DNA of 35,538 nucleotides from Burkholderiales bacterium (GTDB taxonomy: Bacteria > Pseudomonadota > Gammaproteobacteria > Burkholderiales > Burkholderiaceae_F), in contig OMSW01000258.1 of NCBI GenBank assembly GCA_900290295.1, positions 19,395 to 54,932 on the forward strand, in the 5' to 3' direction. Position 1 is the stretch's first letter; every line of letters starts with the position of its first letter. The notes under the pieces were generated by a model. It made no database searches, had not been told where the DNA came from, and worked only from the letters and a program-made list of their open reading frames with translations. Of the stretch, positions 25,378 to 33,257 are shown piece after piece. Both the position numbers and the translations under genes were made by a program.

Positions 25378-26776
25378 GCCTGCTCCAACGGCGCCGAAGG
25401 AAGTCGCGGCGCCATCGGCCGCGGCCGTCGCGGCCGGCGGGGGTGCCGTAGGAAATATGCTGGAAGTCCGGGTTCCGGATATTGGCGACTTCAAGGATGT
25501 CGAGGTTATTGAGTTGCTGGTCAAGCCCGGCGACACGGTTGCGCCCGAGCAGTCCTTAATAACCGTCGAATCGGACAAGGCGTCGATGGAAATCCCCTCG
25601 TCGGCTGCCGGGGTCGTGCGCGAGATGAAATTGCGCCTGGGGGACAAGGTCTCCGAAGGCTCCGCAATCCTTTTGCTCGAGACGGGTACGGCCATGGCCG
25701 GCGCTACCGCGCAACCGGCGCCGGCCGCCGCGGGTGCAGCCGGGGCGAGCGCGGTCGCGCCGACGGCAACGGCGTCGCCGAGTTCGACTGCGTTCGCGGT
25801 CGAAATGGGAGCGCGGCCTAGCGCCGACGAGACCGCGGCTATCGGTGCGAGCAAGACGCACGCATCGCCTTCGGTGCGTCGCACCGCGCGCGAGCTGGGG
25901 GTGGATCTGACGCTCGTTCGCGGCACCGGGCCCAAGGGCCGCATCTCGCAGGACGATGTTCGTGATTTCGTCAAGAGCGCCTTGCAAGGCGGCGCTGCAT
26001 TGCGTGCGGCGGCGCCGCTGGCATCGGCCGGCGGTCTGCAGGTATTGGCCTGGCCGCAGATCGATTTCGCAAAATTTGGTCCCGTGGAACGTGTCGAGAT
26101 GTCGCGTATCCGCAAGCTATCGGGGCCGAATCTGCACCGCAATTGGGTGACGATCCCGCATGTGACCAACCACGACGACGCCGACATCACGGCGCTGGAA
26201 GAGTTTCGACTGCAGCTAAATCGCGAAAACGAGAAGACCGGCCTCAAGATCACGATGCTTGCCTTTCTTATCAAGGCCTGCGTTGCTGCGCTCCAGCGCT
26301 TTCCCGATTTCAACAGCTCGATCGATCCGAGCAGCGGCGATGCGATATTCCGGAAAAAGTACTACCACATCGGATTTGCTGCCGATACGCCGAACGGGCT
26401 AGTCGTGCCGGTGGTGCGTGATGCCGACCGCAAGGGCGTGCTCGATCTGGCGCGGGAGACCTCCGCCCTGGCGGCCAAGGCGCGCGACGGCAAGCTCGCC
26501 CCGTCGGATATGCAAGGCGGAACCTTCTCGATTTCTTCGCTGGGTGGAATCGGCGGCACGTACTTCACGCCGATCATCAACGCGCCGGAGGTGGCGATCC
26601 TGGGGGTCTGTCGCGCCGCAATGCGGCCGGTTTGGGATGGCAAGCAGTTTGCGGCGCGGCTGATCCTTCCGCTCTCGCTGTCGTGGGACCACCGCGTGGT
26701 CGATGGTGCAGGTGCGGCACGCTTTAATTCCTACCTCGCGCAACTATTGGCGGATTTTCGGCGCGTGTTGGTATGA
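25094..26776 (+). CDS. aceF: Pyruvate dehydrogenase E2, dihydrolipoamide acetyltransferase
   Basis: The core of the pyruvate dehydrogenase complex, transferring acetyl groups to CoA. The 560-residue product has two lipoyl domains, each with VESDKASMEIPS (lipoyl Lys at K44 and K162), separated by Ala/Pro-rich linkers. A peripheral-subunit-binding domain follows (HASPSVRRTARELGVDLTLVRGTGPKGRI, near 25853-25980). The C-terminal catalytic domain contains LSLSWDHRVVDGAGAARF with the active-site His. The two lipoyl domains are almost identical in protein and DNA. The stop overlaps the next start by ATGA. Confidence 0.97.
   Translation: MGNMLEVRVPDIGDFKDVEVIELLVKPGDTVAPEQSLITVESDKASMEIPSSAAGVVREMKLRLGDKISEGSVILLLEPGAATAGAATQPAPAAGPAPTAPKEVAAPSAAAVAAGGGAVGNMLEVRVPDIGDFKDVEVIELLVKPGDTVAPEQSLITVESDKASMEIPSSAAGVVREMKLRLGDKVSEGSAILLLETGTAMAGATAQPAPAAAGAAGASAVAPTATASPSSTAFAVEMGARPSADETAAIGASKTHASPSVRRTARELGVDLTLVRGTGPKGRISQDDVRDFVKSALQGGAALRAAAPLASAGGLQVLAWPQIDFAKFGPVERVEMSRIRKLSGPNLHRNWVTIPHVTNHDDADITALEEFRLQLNRENEKTGLKITMLAFLIKACVAALQRFPDFNSSIDPSSGDAIFRKKYYHIGFAADTPNGLVVPVVRDADRKGVLDLARETSALAAKARDGKLAPSDMQGGTFSISSLGGIGGTYFTPIINAPEVAILGVCRAAMRPVWDGKQFAARLILPLSLSWDHRVVDGAGAARFNSYLAQLLADFRRVLV
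25441..25731 (+). repeat. Second copy of the ~290-bp lipoyl-domain repeat
   Basis: In-frame second copy inside aceF. The GGGTGCC that precedes the start codon in copy one is here coding sequence, and the ATG has become GTA (Val). The copy order is therefore probably a duplication of the gene's 5' end. Confidence 0.9.
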
Positions 26777-27330
26777 CCTACCCGGTGCTGCCGATTGAGT
26801 TGCGGCACATCGAGAGTTTTGGCGATTGCGTGGGCGAGGTTGCACGCGAGCGTCGCTACCTGGCGATCGTGGATGCGTTCCCGGCCGAGCAGAACGCGCT
26901 GTGGGTTGCCGTAAATCGGGCGCGTGGAAACCCGCTCTACGTTGCGCTCGATGGCGACCGCGTGGTTGGCTGGTGTGAGATCCGGCGCGAAACACTGCCG
27001 GGGCGCGAGCATTGCGGGACGCTGGGGGTCGGCGTGCGGCGTGGTTTTCGCGGCGCGGGGTTGGGTCGGCGCTTGATCGAAACGGCGATCGCCGCAGCGT
27101 GGCAGCGGGGGTTTGAACGCATCGAGCTATGGGTCCGCAGCCCCAACTCCCTGGCGATCCGCCTGTACGAGAAGCTCGGTTTCGTGGAAGAGGGACGCCG
27201 GCGCAACGCGGTGCGCCTTGACGACGGATTTGAGGACGAATTGCTGATGGCCATGATGGCCCCCGTGCCCGCCGGCCCGGGGGTCTCGTTGACTGCTGCG
27301 GCGCAGCCGTGGCAGCGGGAGACAAAATGA
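26773..27330 (+). CDS. GNAT-family N-acetyltransferase
   Basis: A 185-residue acetyltransferase of the GCN5-related family. The acetyl-CoA-binding region is seen in LGVGVRRGFRGAGLGRRLIETAIAAAW (RGxGxG/A type), followed by IELWVRSPNSLAIRLYEKLGFVEEGRRRNAVRLDD, the classic NxxAxxLYEKxGF motif. It resembles RimI/YhhY-like enzymes acting on amino groups, but the substrate cannot be read. Its ATG overlaps the aceF stop (26773-26776) and its stop overlaps the lpdA ATG (27327-27330), so it is embedded in the pyruvate dehydrogenase operon. The last 25 residues or so are not conserved family sequence. Confidence 0.88.
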   Translation: MTYPVLPIELRHIESFGDCVGEVARERRYLAIVDAFPAEQNALWVAVNRARGNPLYVALDGDRVVGWCEIRRETLPGREHCGTLGVGVRRGFRGAGLGRRLIETAIAAAWQRGFERIELWVRSPNSLAIRLYEKLGFVEEGRRRNAVRLDDGFEDELLMAMMAPVPAGPGVSLTAAAQPWQRETK

Positions 27331-28775
27331 GCGCAGTGCCTGCGGAATCGGACATCTACGACCTGCTTGTTCTGGGCGCAGGACCCGGTGGCTATTCGGC
27401 CGCATTTCGGGCCGCCGACCTTGGCATGCGCGTAGCGCTGGTCGAGCGCTATCCGACCTTGGGTGGCGTATGCCTGAATGTCGGCTGCATTCCGTCCAAG
27501 GCGCTGCTGCACGTTGCAGCGGTGATGGAAGAGGCAGCGCACTTTGCCAAAATCGGCTTGCGCTACTCGGCGCCGGAAATTGATCTGTCGAAGCTGCGCG
27601 AACATAAAAACAAGGTTGTCGGCAAGCTGACAGCAGGACTGGCCGCCATGGCCAAGCAGCGCAAGGTCGAGGTGCTGCGCGGAGTTGGTCGCTTTGTCGA
27701 CGCCAACCACCTCTCCGTAGCGTCGGACACCTCCCAGTCGGCCCCGGCCGTACGGCGCTGTGGCTTTCGCCAGGCGATCATCGCGGCCGGATCGCAGGCC
27801 GCTTCCTTGCCGTTTCTTCCCGACGATCGCCGCATCGTCGATTCGACCGGCGCCTTGGAGTTGCCTTCGATCCCCAAGCGCATGCTGGTGATCGGTGGGG
27901 GCATTATCGGGCTGGAAATGGCGACGGTTTATTCGGCGCTGGGCAGCCGCATCGATGTCGTAGAGATGACGGACGGTCTGATGCCGGGAACGGATCGCGA
28001 CCTCGTGAGGGTCTGGCAAAAATACAACGAAGGACGATTCGATCACGTTTTGCTCCGGACGCGCACGGCGGCCGTGGAGGCGCGGCCAGAGGCGCTACGC
28101 GTGCGTTTTGACGGCGAGCAGGCGCCCGCGACGCAACAGGACTACGACATCGTCCTGGTTTCGGTTGGACGGCGCCCGAACGGCAAGCAGATCGGCGCGG
28201 AAAACGCCGGGGTCGCTGTCGATGAACAGGGATTCATCGCGACGGATGGACAGATGCGTACCAACGTGCCCCACATCTTTGCCATCGGCGATATTGCGCG
28301 AGCACCGATGCTTGCCCACAAGGCGGTCCATGAGGCGCATGTGGCAGCCGAGGCGGCCGCCGGACTAAAGACGCGTTTTGACGCCCGGGTCATTCCCTCC
28401 GTGGCGTATACCGATCCGGAGATCGCCTGGGTCGGATTGACCGAGGACGACGCCAAGAAACAGGGAATTGCTGTCAAGAAAGGCCTGTTCCCGTGGGCTG
28501 CGTCGGGCCGGGCGATTGCAAACGGACGCGACGAGGGATTCACAAAGCTTCTTTTCGATGAGACTACGCATCGCGCCGTCGGCGGCGCAATTGTCGGTAC
28601 GCACGCCGGAGACTTGATCAGCGAAGTGGCGCTGGCCATCGAAATGGGGGCCGATGCCGTTGACATCGGCAAAACCATTCATCCGCACCCGACACTGAGC
28701 GAGTCCATTGGCATGGCCGCCGAGGTCGCCGAGGGGGTCTGCACCGACGTACCCCCGCCCAAGAAGCGAGCCTAG
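27327..28775 (+). CDS. lpdA: Dihydrolipoamide dehydrogenase (E3)
   Basis: The FAD flavoenzyme that reoxidises dihydrolipoamide with NAD+, 482 residues. Motifs: LLVLGAGPGGYSAAFRAAD (FAD), GGVCLNVGCIPSKALL with the redox pair C49/C54, LVIGGGIIGLEMATVYSALG (NAD), FAIGDIARAPMLAHKA and the C-terminal HPHPTLSES with the catalytic His-Glu. It lacks the N-terminal lipoyl domain found in some beta-proteobacterial E3 proteins. ATG 27327 overlaps the GNAT stop; a GCGGGAGA lies just upstream. Confidence 0.96.
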   Translation: MSAVPAESDIYDLLVLGAGPGGYSAAFRAADLGMRVALVERYPTLGGVCLNVGCIPSKALLHVAAVMEEAAHFAKIGLRYSAPEIDLSKLREHKNKVVGKLTAGLAAMAKQRKVEVLRGVGRFVDANHLSVASDTSQSAPAVRRCGFRQAIIAAGSQAASLPFLPDDRRIVDSTGALELPSIPKRMLVIGGGIIGLEMATVYSALGSRIDVVEMTDGLMPGTDRDLVRVWQKYNEGRFDHVLLRTRTAAVEARPEALRVRFDGEQAPATQQDYDIVLVSVGRRPNGKQIGAENAGVAVDEQGFIATDGQMRTNVPHIFAIGDIARAPMLAHKAVHEAHVAAEAAAGLKTRFDARVIPSVAYTDPEIAWVGLTEDDAKKQGIAVKKGLFPWAASGRAIANGRDEGFTKLLFDETTHRAVGGAIVGTHAGDLISEVALAIEMGADAVDIGKTIHPHPTLSESIGMAAEVAEGVCTDVPPPKKRA

Positions 28776-28854
28776 CGTTCTTTCGGGAATCAATTGACGC
28801 CGCGGCTTCGATTGCATTTGCACCGTTGACCGAGACCCCGCCGGTCGCGGCAAA

Positions 28855-29418
28855 TTAAATGCGGCGGCGCATGCGTTCGAGACGCTGCAGTGCGCGCCAG
28901 CGGCGCATCCGGCGGCCGCCACGCCGACGCCACGCGGCGAAATCGGCGCGCCACTGACTCACGCGCGTATGTGTTGCGCGCCATATTGGGTGTGCCCCGA
29001 TTTGGGCGTATGCCCAGTCGCGCCACCGCAGCACCGCCGCGCGCACGGCGACAAACCAGTGCACCTGCATTAGCGCCGGCTGCGTAAGCACATATATGCG
29101 GGCAAACAGCGCCGTCGCCAGAACCTTGGCGGCGATGATCACCAGGGTGCCACGCACCACATGACCCGTGGCGATGGAATGCAAAGCAATTAGCTTTACC
29201 GGAAGCGCCAACGAGGTCGGCAATACGAAGACAAATGCGGCACCAGCAGGCGGCAAGCATGCGATCCAGGACTCGAAGTTACGAATGCCGGGCACGCTAC
29301 CGAGCACCCTCATTAGGCCCTGCAGCGTTTCCCAGAGCCATTCCTCGAGGACATAAACGAGCGTGGCTAGGCCAACGACGCCCGACCATAGCCAGCGCTT
29401 ACCGCGACGTAGCAACAT
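28855..29418 (-). CDS. Small inner-membrane protein with Arg-rich tail, function unknown
   Basis: About 187 residues from ATG 29418 (a TTG at 29448 would add ten). Three hydrophobic segments are visible: [44 protein letters not shown], and [22 protein letters not shown]. The last 60 residues are cytoplasmic-looking and extremely basic ([25 protein letters not shown]). Similar membrane proteins occur as hypotheticals in beta-proteobacteria, but I know no function. It is divergent from rpiA with about 50 bp between the starts, and converges on lpdA. Confidence 0.7.
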   Translation of the reverse strand: MLLRRGKRWLWSGVVGLATLVYVLEEWLWETLQGLMRVLGSVPGIRNFESWIACLPPAGAAFVFVLPTSLALPVKLIALHSIATGHVVRGTLVIIAAKVLATALFARIYVLTQPALMQVHWFVAVRAAVLRWRDWAYAQIGAHPIWRATHTRVSQWRADFAAWRRRGGRRMRRWRALQRLERMRRRI

Positions 29419-29439
29419 CCTCTTATCATCCGGGTTTAC

Positions 29440-29456
29440 GCACTTCAATCAAGTGC
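29440..29456. repeat. Short inverted repeat between rpiA and the membrane gene
   Basis: GCACTT and AAGTGC flank a 5-bp centre within the 51-bp divergent gap, ending three bases before the rpiA AGGAG. It could be a shared operator or a hairpin near the ribosome-binding site. Confidence 0.25.
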
Positions 29457-29469
29457 AAAGGAGAAAAAG

Positions 29470-30147
29470 ATGTCGATCCAGGACGAACTCAAACGCGCGG
29501 TTGCACGGGCCGCGCTGGGGCAGGTGGCGCCGTGGTTTGGCACGAATGCGGCAATAGGCGTCGGTACGGGATCGACGGCGGATCTTTTTATCGACGAACT
29601 TGCCGCCCACCGGGGTTCGATCGCCGCCACGGTCGCAAGTTCCGATCGTAGCGCCGCACGGCTGCGCAGCCACGGGATCCGGGTCGTGGACCTGAATGAG
29701 GTCGAGTCCGTGCCGGTCTACGTCGACGGCGCGGACGAAATCGATGCGTCGCTCGCCATGATCAAGGGCGGCGGCGGGGCGCTGACGCGGGAGAAGATCG
29801 TTGCCGCGGTGGCGCAAACCTTTGTCTGCATTGCCGACGCCAGCAAGAAGGTCGAGGTTCTTGGCCGTTTTCCCTTGCCGATCGAGATCATCCCGATGGC
29901 GCGCAGCTTCTTGGTGCGGGAGCTATCCCGACTTGGCGGCGAACCGCGTTTGCGCGATGGCTACTTGACCGATAATGGCAATCAGATACTGGACGTGCAC
30001 GGATTGCGGATCACGCATCCGCGCTCCTTGGAGGAGCAGATCAACCAACTGCCGGGGGTGGTCACCGTGGGTTTGTTTGCCGCGCGCGGCGCCGATATCC
30101 TGCTCCTGGGATCGCCCGACGGGGTACAGGAATCGCGGCGCAAGTAG
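29470..30147 (+). CDS. rpiA: Ribose-5-phosphate isomerase A
   Basis: It interconverts ribose 5-phosphate and ribulose 5-phosphate in the pentose phosphate pathway. The 225-residue product shows [45 protein letters not shown] (catalytic Asp, Glu and Lys) and [18 protein letters not shown] lies before the ATG. The next gene starts seven bp after its stop. Confidence 0.95.
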   Translation: MSIQDELKRAVARAALGQVAPWFGTNAAIGVGTGSTADLFIDELAAHRGSIAATVASSDRSAARLRSHGIRVVDLNEVESVPVYVDGADEIDASLAMIKGGGGALTREKIVAAVAQTFVCIADASKKVEVLGRFPLPIEIIPMARSFLVRELSRLGGEPRLRDGYLTDNGNQILDVHGLRITHPRSLEEQINQLPGVVTVGLFAARGADILLLGSPDGVQESRRK

Positions 30148-30154
30148 TCGGAGC

Positions 30155-31252
30155 ATGGCCCAGCGTCTTCTTTACGCCGCCAGTGCGCCGTTCGAGTCCG
30201 CGCGGCGGATCGACGATGCGGGGCCGCGGCTGCAACGGCTACACGGGCATAGCTTCCTGTCCAAGTTGCGCCTGTGGGCGCCACCCGCCGCTGACGGATC
30301 GGGGTTGGGGCCGTTCCCCGGTGCAGAAGTCGACGCCCTGCGCGAGCGCTTGAAGGATTGCGTGGCGCCACTGGATTACCAGCTGCTCAACGATCACCTC
30401 GGATCGCCGACGGATGAGAATCTGGCCCGTTGGATCCGGGAGCGGATCGATCTGCGGGCTGTCGATGTTGTCGGCATACAGAGCACGCGCTGGCAAGGGG
30501 TCGATCTAGACGCGAACGACTGTGCGCACGTCTGGCGACGATACCAGTTTGAATCCGCCCACCGCCTGCCGAAGGTCGGCCCCGACCATAAATGTGGCCG
30601 GATGCACGGCCATGGGTTTGCCGTCATCTTGCACGCTGACGCGACACCCGGCGCGCAAAGGATCGATGTTGATCTGCTGGATCGGCTCTGGGCCCCGCTG
30701 CAGCGCCTCTTGCATAACGCCTGCCTCAACGAAATCGCCGGCCTGGAAAATCCAACCAGCGAGCGGATCGCCAGTTGGATCTGGGAGCAGATCCGGCCGC
30801 AGCTGCCGGCACTACGATGGGTAACGGTCTACGAGACGGCAACCTGCGGTGCGCACTTCGACGGCCAGCGCTATCGGATCTGGAAGGAATTCGGTCTGGA
30901 CAGCTCCGTACGCATGCGGCACGCTCCTGCAGGAGATGGGCGCCGCCGCATTCACGGCCACAGCTACCGCCTGCGCCTGCACCTGGCGGCGCCACTGGAC
31001 TTGGTATATGGCTGGACAATCGATTTTGGCGACGTCAAGGAGCTCTTTGCACCGGTTTTCGCGCGCCTTGACCATCACCCCCTTGATGAACTGCCCGGAG
31101 TGGCCGATGCCGGCGCCGCAGCAATCGTACATTGGGTTCGACAGCAGGCTGTAGACCGCTTGCCGCAGTTGGAGCGCATCGATCTATACGAGACCCCGGG
31201 CTGCGGAGTGATTCTGGCCTGGGGCCAAGAACTGCCGGCGCTGCCGATCTAA
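30155..31252 (+). CDS. queD: Three-unit QueD-like (6-carboxytetrahydropterin synthase) protein
   Basis: QueD makes 6-carboxy-tetrahydropterin, the precursor for QueE in queuosine synthesis, and is normally about 120 residues. This product has 365 residues and three T-fold-like units, each with a histidine pair: LHGHSF (30-33), MHGHGF (151-154) and IHGHSY (267-270). Unit 2 (about 120-238) keeps the zinc His in FESAHRL (H136), a Cys before HGH (C147), H187 and the pterin-anchoring Glu (VYETATCG, E227), plus LENPTSERIASWIWEQI. It has Leu where the family Asp precedes His (LLHNACLNE). Unit 3 has LDHHPLDELPG (D306-H307) and LYETPGCG but lacks the first zinc His and the Cys. Unit 1 lacks the first His, the Cys and the Glu. 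It directly precedes queE, which supports the pathway. Confidence 0.8.
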   Translation: MAQRLLYAASAPFESARRIDDAGPRLQRLHGHSFLSKLRLWAPPAADGSGLGPFPGAEVDALRERLKDCVAPLDYQLLNDHLGSPTDENLARWIRERIDLRAVDVVGIQSTRWQGVDLDANDCAHVWRRYQFESAHRLPKVGPDHKCGRMHGHGFAVILHADATPGAQRIDVDLLDRLWAPLQRLLHNACLNEIAGLENPTSERIASWIWEQIRPQLPALRWVTVYETATCGAHFDGQRYRIWKEFGLDSSVRMRHAPAGDGRRRIHGHSYRLRLHLAAPLDLVYGWTIDFGDVKELFAPVFARLDHHPLDELPGVADAGAAAIVHWVRQQAVDRLPQLERIDLYETPGCGVILAWGQELPALPI

Positions 31253-31283
31253 GGCCTTGGTTCCCCGCACCGTGTGACGTGAC

Positions 31284-31934
31284 ATGAAGTACGCCGTAAA
31301 GGAGATCTTCTATTCGCTGCAAGGCGAGGGCGCACAGAGCGGCCGCCCGGCGGTGTTTTGTCGATTTGCGGGATGCAACCTGTGGTCCGGCCTGGAACGC
31401 GATCGCGCAACGGCAACCTGCCAATTTTGCGATACGGAGTTTGTCGGCGTCGATGGATCCGGTGGCGGCAAGTTCGCCGGTGCCGATGCACTGGTGGTCG
31501 CACTGCAGGCAAAATGGCCCGGTGTCGGTGTCGGGATGCGCCGGCGGATCCGACCATTCGTCGTCTGTACTGGCGGCGAGCCCTTGTTGCAAGTTGATGC
31601 CGATCTGGTGCAGGCCTTGCAGGCTCGGGGTTGGGAGGTGGCGGTGGAGACCAACGGTACCCGGCCGGCGCCCGCGGGCATTGACTGGATCTGCGTTAGC
31701 CCCAAGGCCGGCACCGATCTCGTACTCCGGAGCGGCAACGAGCTCAAGCTCGTATACCCGCAGCCGGCCGCAATGCCTGAGAGGTTTTGTGAACTGGATT
31801 TCGAGAATTTTTTTTTGCAGCCGATGGCGGGACCGCGGCTGCGGGAAAATACGCAGCTAGCCTTGGAGTACTGCAAGGCCAACCCGCAATGGCGTTTGAG
31901 TCTGCAAACCCACAAGATTCTGGGAATTCCCTGA
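31284..31934 (+). CDS. queE: 7-carboxy-7-deazaguanine synthase QueE
   Basis: A radical SAM enzyme converting 6-carboxy-tetrahydropterin to 7-carboxy-7-deazaguanine. The 216-residue product begins [23 protein letters not shown]. Its cluster cysteines are C31, C46 and C49, a CX14CX2C spacing instead of the usual CX3CX2C, as known for Burkholderia-type Que[16 protein letters not shown] and CVSPKAG follow. The start ATG has a weak ribosome-binding site, 31 bp after the QueD-like gene. No queC or queF is in the window. Confidence 0.94.
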   Translation: MKYAVKEIFYSLQGEGAQSGRPAVFCRFAGCNLWSGLERDRATATCQFCDTEFVGVDGSGGGKFAGADALVVALQAKWPGVGVGMRRRIRPFVVCTGGEPLLQVDADLVQALQARGWEVAVETNGTRPAPAGIDWICVSPKAGTDLVLRSGNELKLVYPQPAAMPERFCELDFENFFLQPMAGPRLRENTQLALEYCKANPQWRLSLQTHKILGIP

Positions 31935-32001
31935 ACCGGACCGCATCGTCTCCTGCCATGAATCCACCGTTGTTTGTTCGCCGGCCCCTGCGGAGAGCGC
32001 C

Positions 32002-32763
32002 TTGTCCGTAGCGCGGTCGCGCGTCGCGCTGGTGACCGGCGCTGGATCCGGGATCGGCCGCGCCGTGGCCGGCGCCCTCTTCGATGCCGGGTACCGGCTC
32101 GTACTTGCCGGACGGCGATTCGAGCGACTGGAACGCGTCGCCTCGGAGTTGGGCGGCAGCGTGGCCGACACGCTTGCAGTGGCCTGCGACGTGGGTGACC
32201 CGGGTTCCGTGCGGGCCCTGTTTTGTTCAGCGCTCGACAAATTCGGCCGCCTGGACCTCTTGTTCAACAACGCCGGAACAAGCGCCCCGGCGGTTCCGAT
32301 GGAGGATATCGGTTACGAGCAATGGATGGCGGTGGTGAACACCAACCTCACCGGGACATTTCTTTGTACGCAGGAGGCCATCCGAATCATGAAGCGCCAG
32401 CGGCCTGCGGGCGGGCGCATCATCAACAACGGCTCGATTTCCGCCCACGCCCCACGGCCGCTGTCGGCACCGTACACCGCGACCAAGCACGCGGTAACGG
32501 GCCTGACAAAGTCCACCGCCCTGGACTGCCGCGGCTACGATATCGTCTGCGGGCAGATCGATATCGGCAATGCCGCAACGGAAATGACGCAGGCCATGGC
32601 GGAGGGGGCGCGCCAGGCCAATGGAACCCGCATGGTCGAGCCGCTCATGGATGTCGAGCTTGTCGGGCGCGCGGTCGTGCACATGGCCAGCCTGCCGTTG
32701 GACGCCAATGTCTTATTCATGACGATCATGGCCAGTAAAATGCCCTACGTGGGTCGGGGCTAA
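32002..32763 (+). CDS. Short-chain dehydrogenase/reductase
   Basis: A classical SDR of 253 residues: cofactor motif [13 protein letters not shown], the Arg after beta-2 (LAGRRFERL) suggesting NADP(H) preference, [16 protein letters not shown], and the catalytic Ser (GSISAH) and YTATK. The substrate cannot be inferred. I chose TTG 32002, preceded by CGGAGAG at five bases, because no ATG lies before the cofactor motif. It follows queE by 67 bp but need not belong to that pathway. Confidence 0.88.
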   Translation: MSVARSRVALVTGAGSGIGRAVAGALFDAGYRLVLAGRRFERLERVASELGGSVADTLAVACDVGDPGSVRALFCSALDKFGRLDLLFNNAGTSAPAVPMEDIGYEQWMAVVNTNLTGTFLCTQEAIRIMKRQRPAGGRIINNGSISAHAPRPLSAPYTATKHAVTGLTKSTALDCRGYDIVCGQIDIGNAATEMTQAMAEGARQANGTRMVEPLMDVELVGRAVVHMASLPLDANVLFMTIMASKMPYVGRG

Positions 32764-32854
32764 AGCGCGGTCCAAGCAGCCGCGATTGCAGCCGTCGGGA
32801 TGCCATCGCGCCGGGTACATCTTCGCGTAACTTAGGAAAGGCTGGAGTCTGCGC

Positions 32855-33250
32855 ATGAACGAGATTCCGATCGGCGTCCAGGGCAGGTTCGAGCTGGTGG
32901 TAACAGCCGAACACTTGGCCAATCGTTTCAAGGACCCGACGCTCCCGCCGGTCCTGGCGACGCCGGTCATGGTCATGATCATGGAAAACGCGGCGCTCGA
33001 CGCGATCAAGCCGTTCCTCGAGCCAGGCATGACTGCGCTGGGAACCCGCGTTGATGTTGTCCATCATGCGCCGACACCGGTCGGCCGCACGGTTACCGGG
33101 CTGGCCGAAGTTACCAAGGTCGATGGCCGACGCGTCGAGTTTGCCGTGCGCGCCGTCGACATGGCGGAGCTAATCGGCAATGGCACGCACGAGCGCGTGC
33201 TTATCGATATTGCAAAGTTCCAGCAACGGCTCAAGGCCAAGTTCGCTTAG
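32855..33250 (+). CDS. FlK-like hot-dog thioesterase
   Basis: A 131-residue hot-dog protein like the fluoroacetyl-CoA thioesterase FlK. T36 (LATPVMV), E44 (MIMENAAL) and H70 (DVVHHAPTP) reproduce the Thr/Glu/His triad with FlK's spacing (8 and 26 residues). The position matching FlK's gating Phe36 appears to be Leu30, so fluoroacetyl-CoA is not the expected substrate. A general acyl-CoA hydrolase is more likely. It starts 91 bp after the SDR and ends seven bp before the MscS gene. Confidence 0.82.
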   Translation: MNEIPIGVQGRFELVVTAEHLANRFKDPTLPPVLATPVMVMIMENAALDAIKPFLEPGMTALGTRVDVVHHAPTPVGRTVTGLAEVTKVDGRRVEFAVRAVDMAELIGNGTHERVLIDIAKFQQRLKAKFA

Positions 33251-33257
33251 GATTCCC

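Noticed and set aside
25087-25731. Direct repeats that could suggest a mobile or CRISPR-like element
   Set aside because: They are in-frame lipoyl domains of aceF, so no mobile element is needed; there are only two copies.
24919-26313. 464-residue minus-strand frame with internal repeats opposite aceF
   Set aside because: The repeated peptide is simply the antisense reading of the duplicated lipoyl domains.
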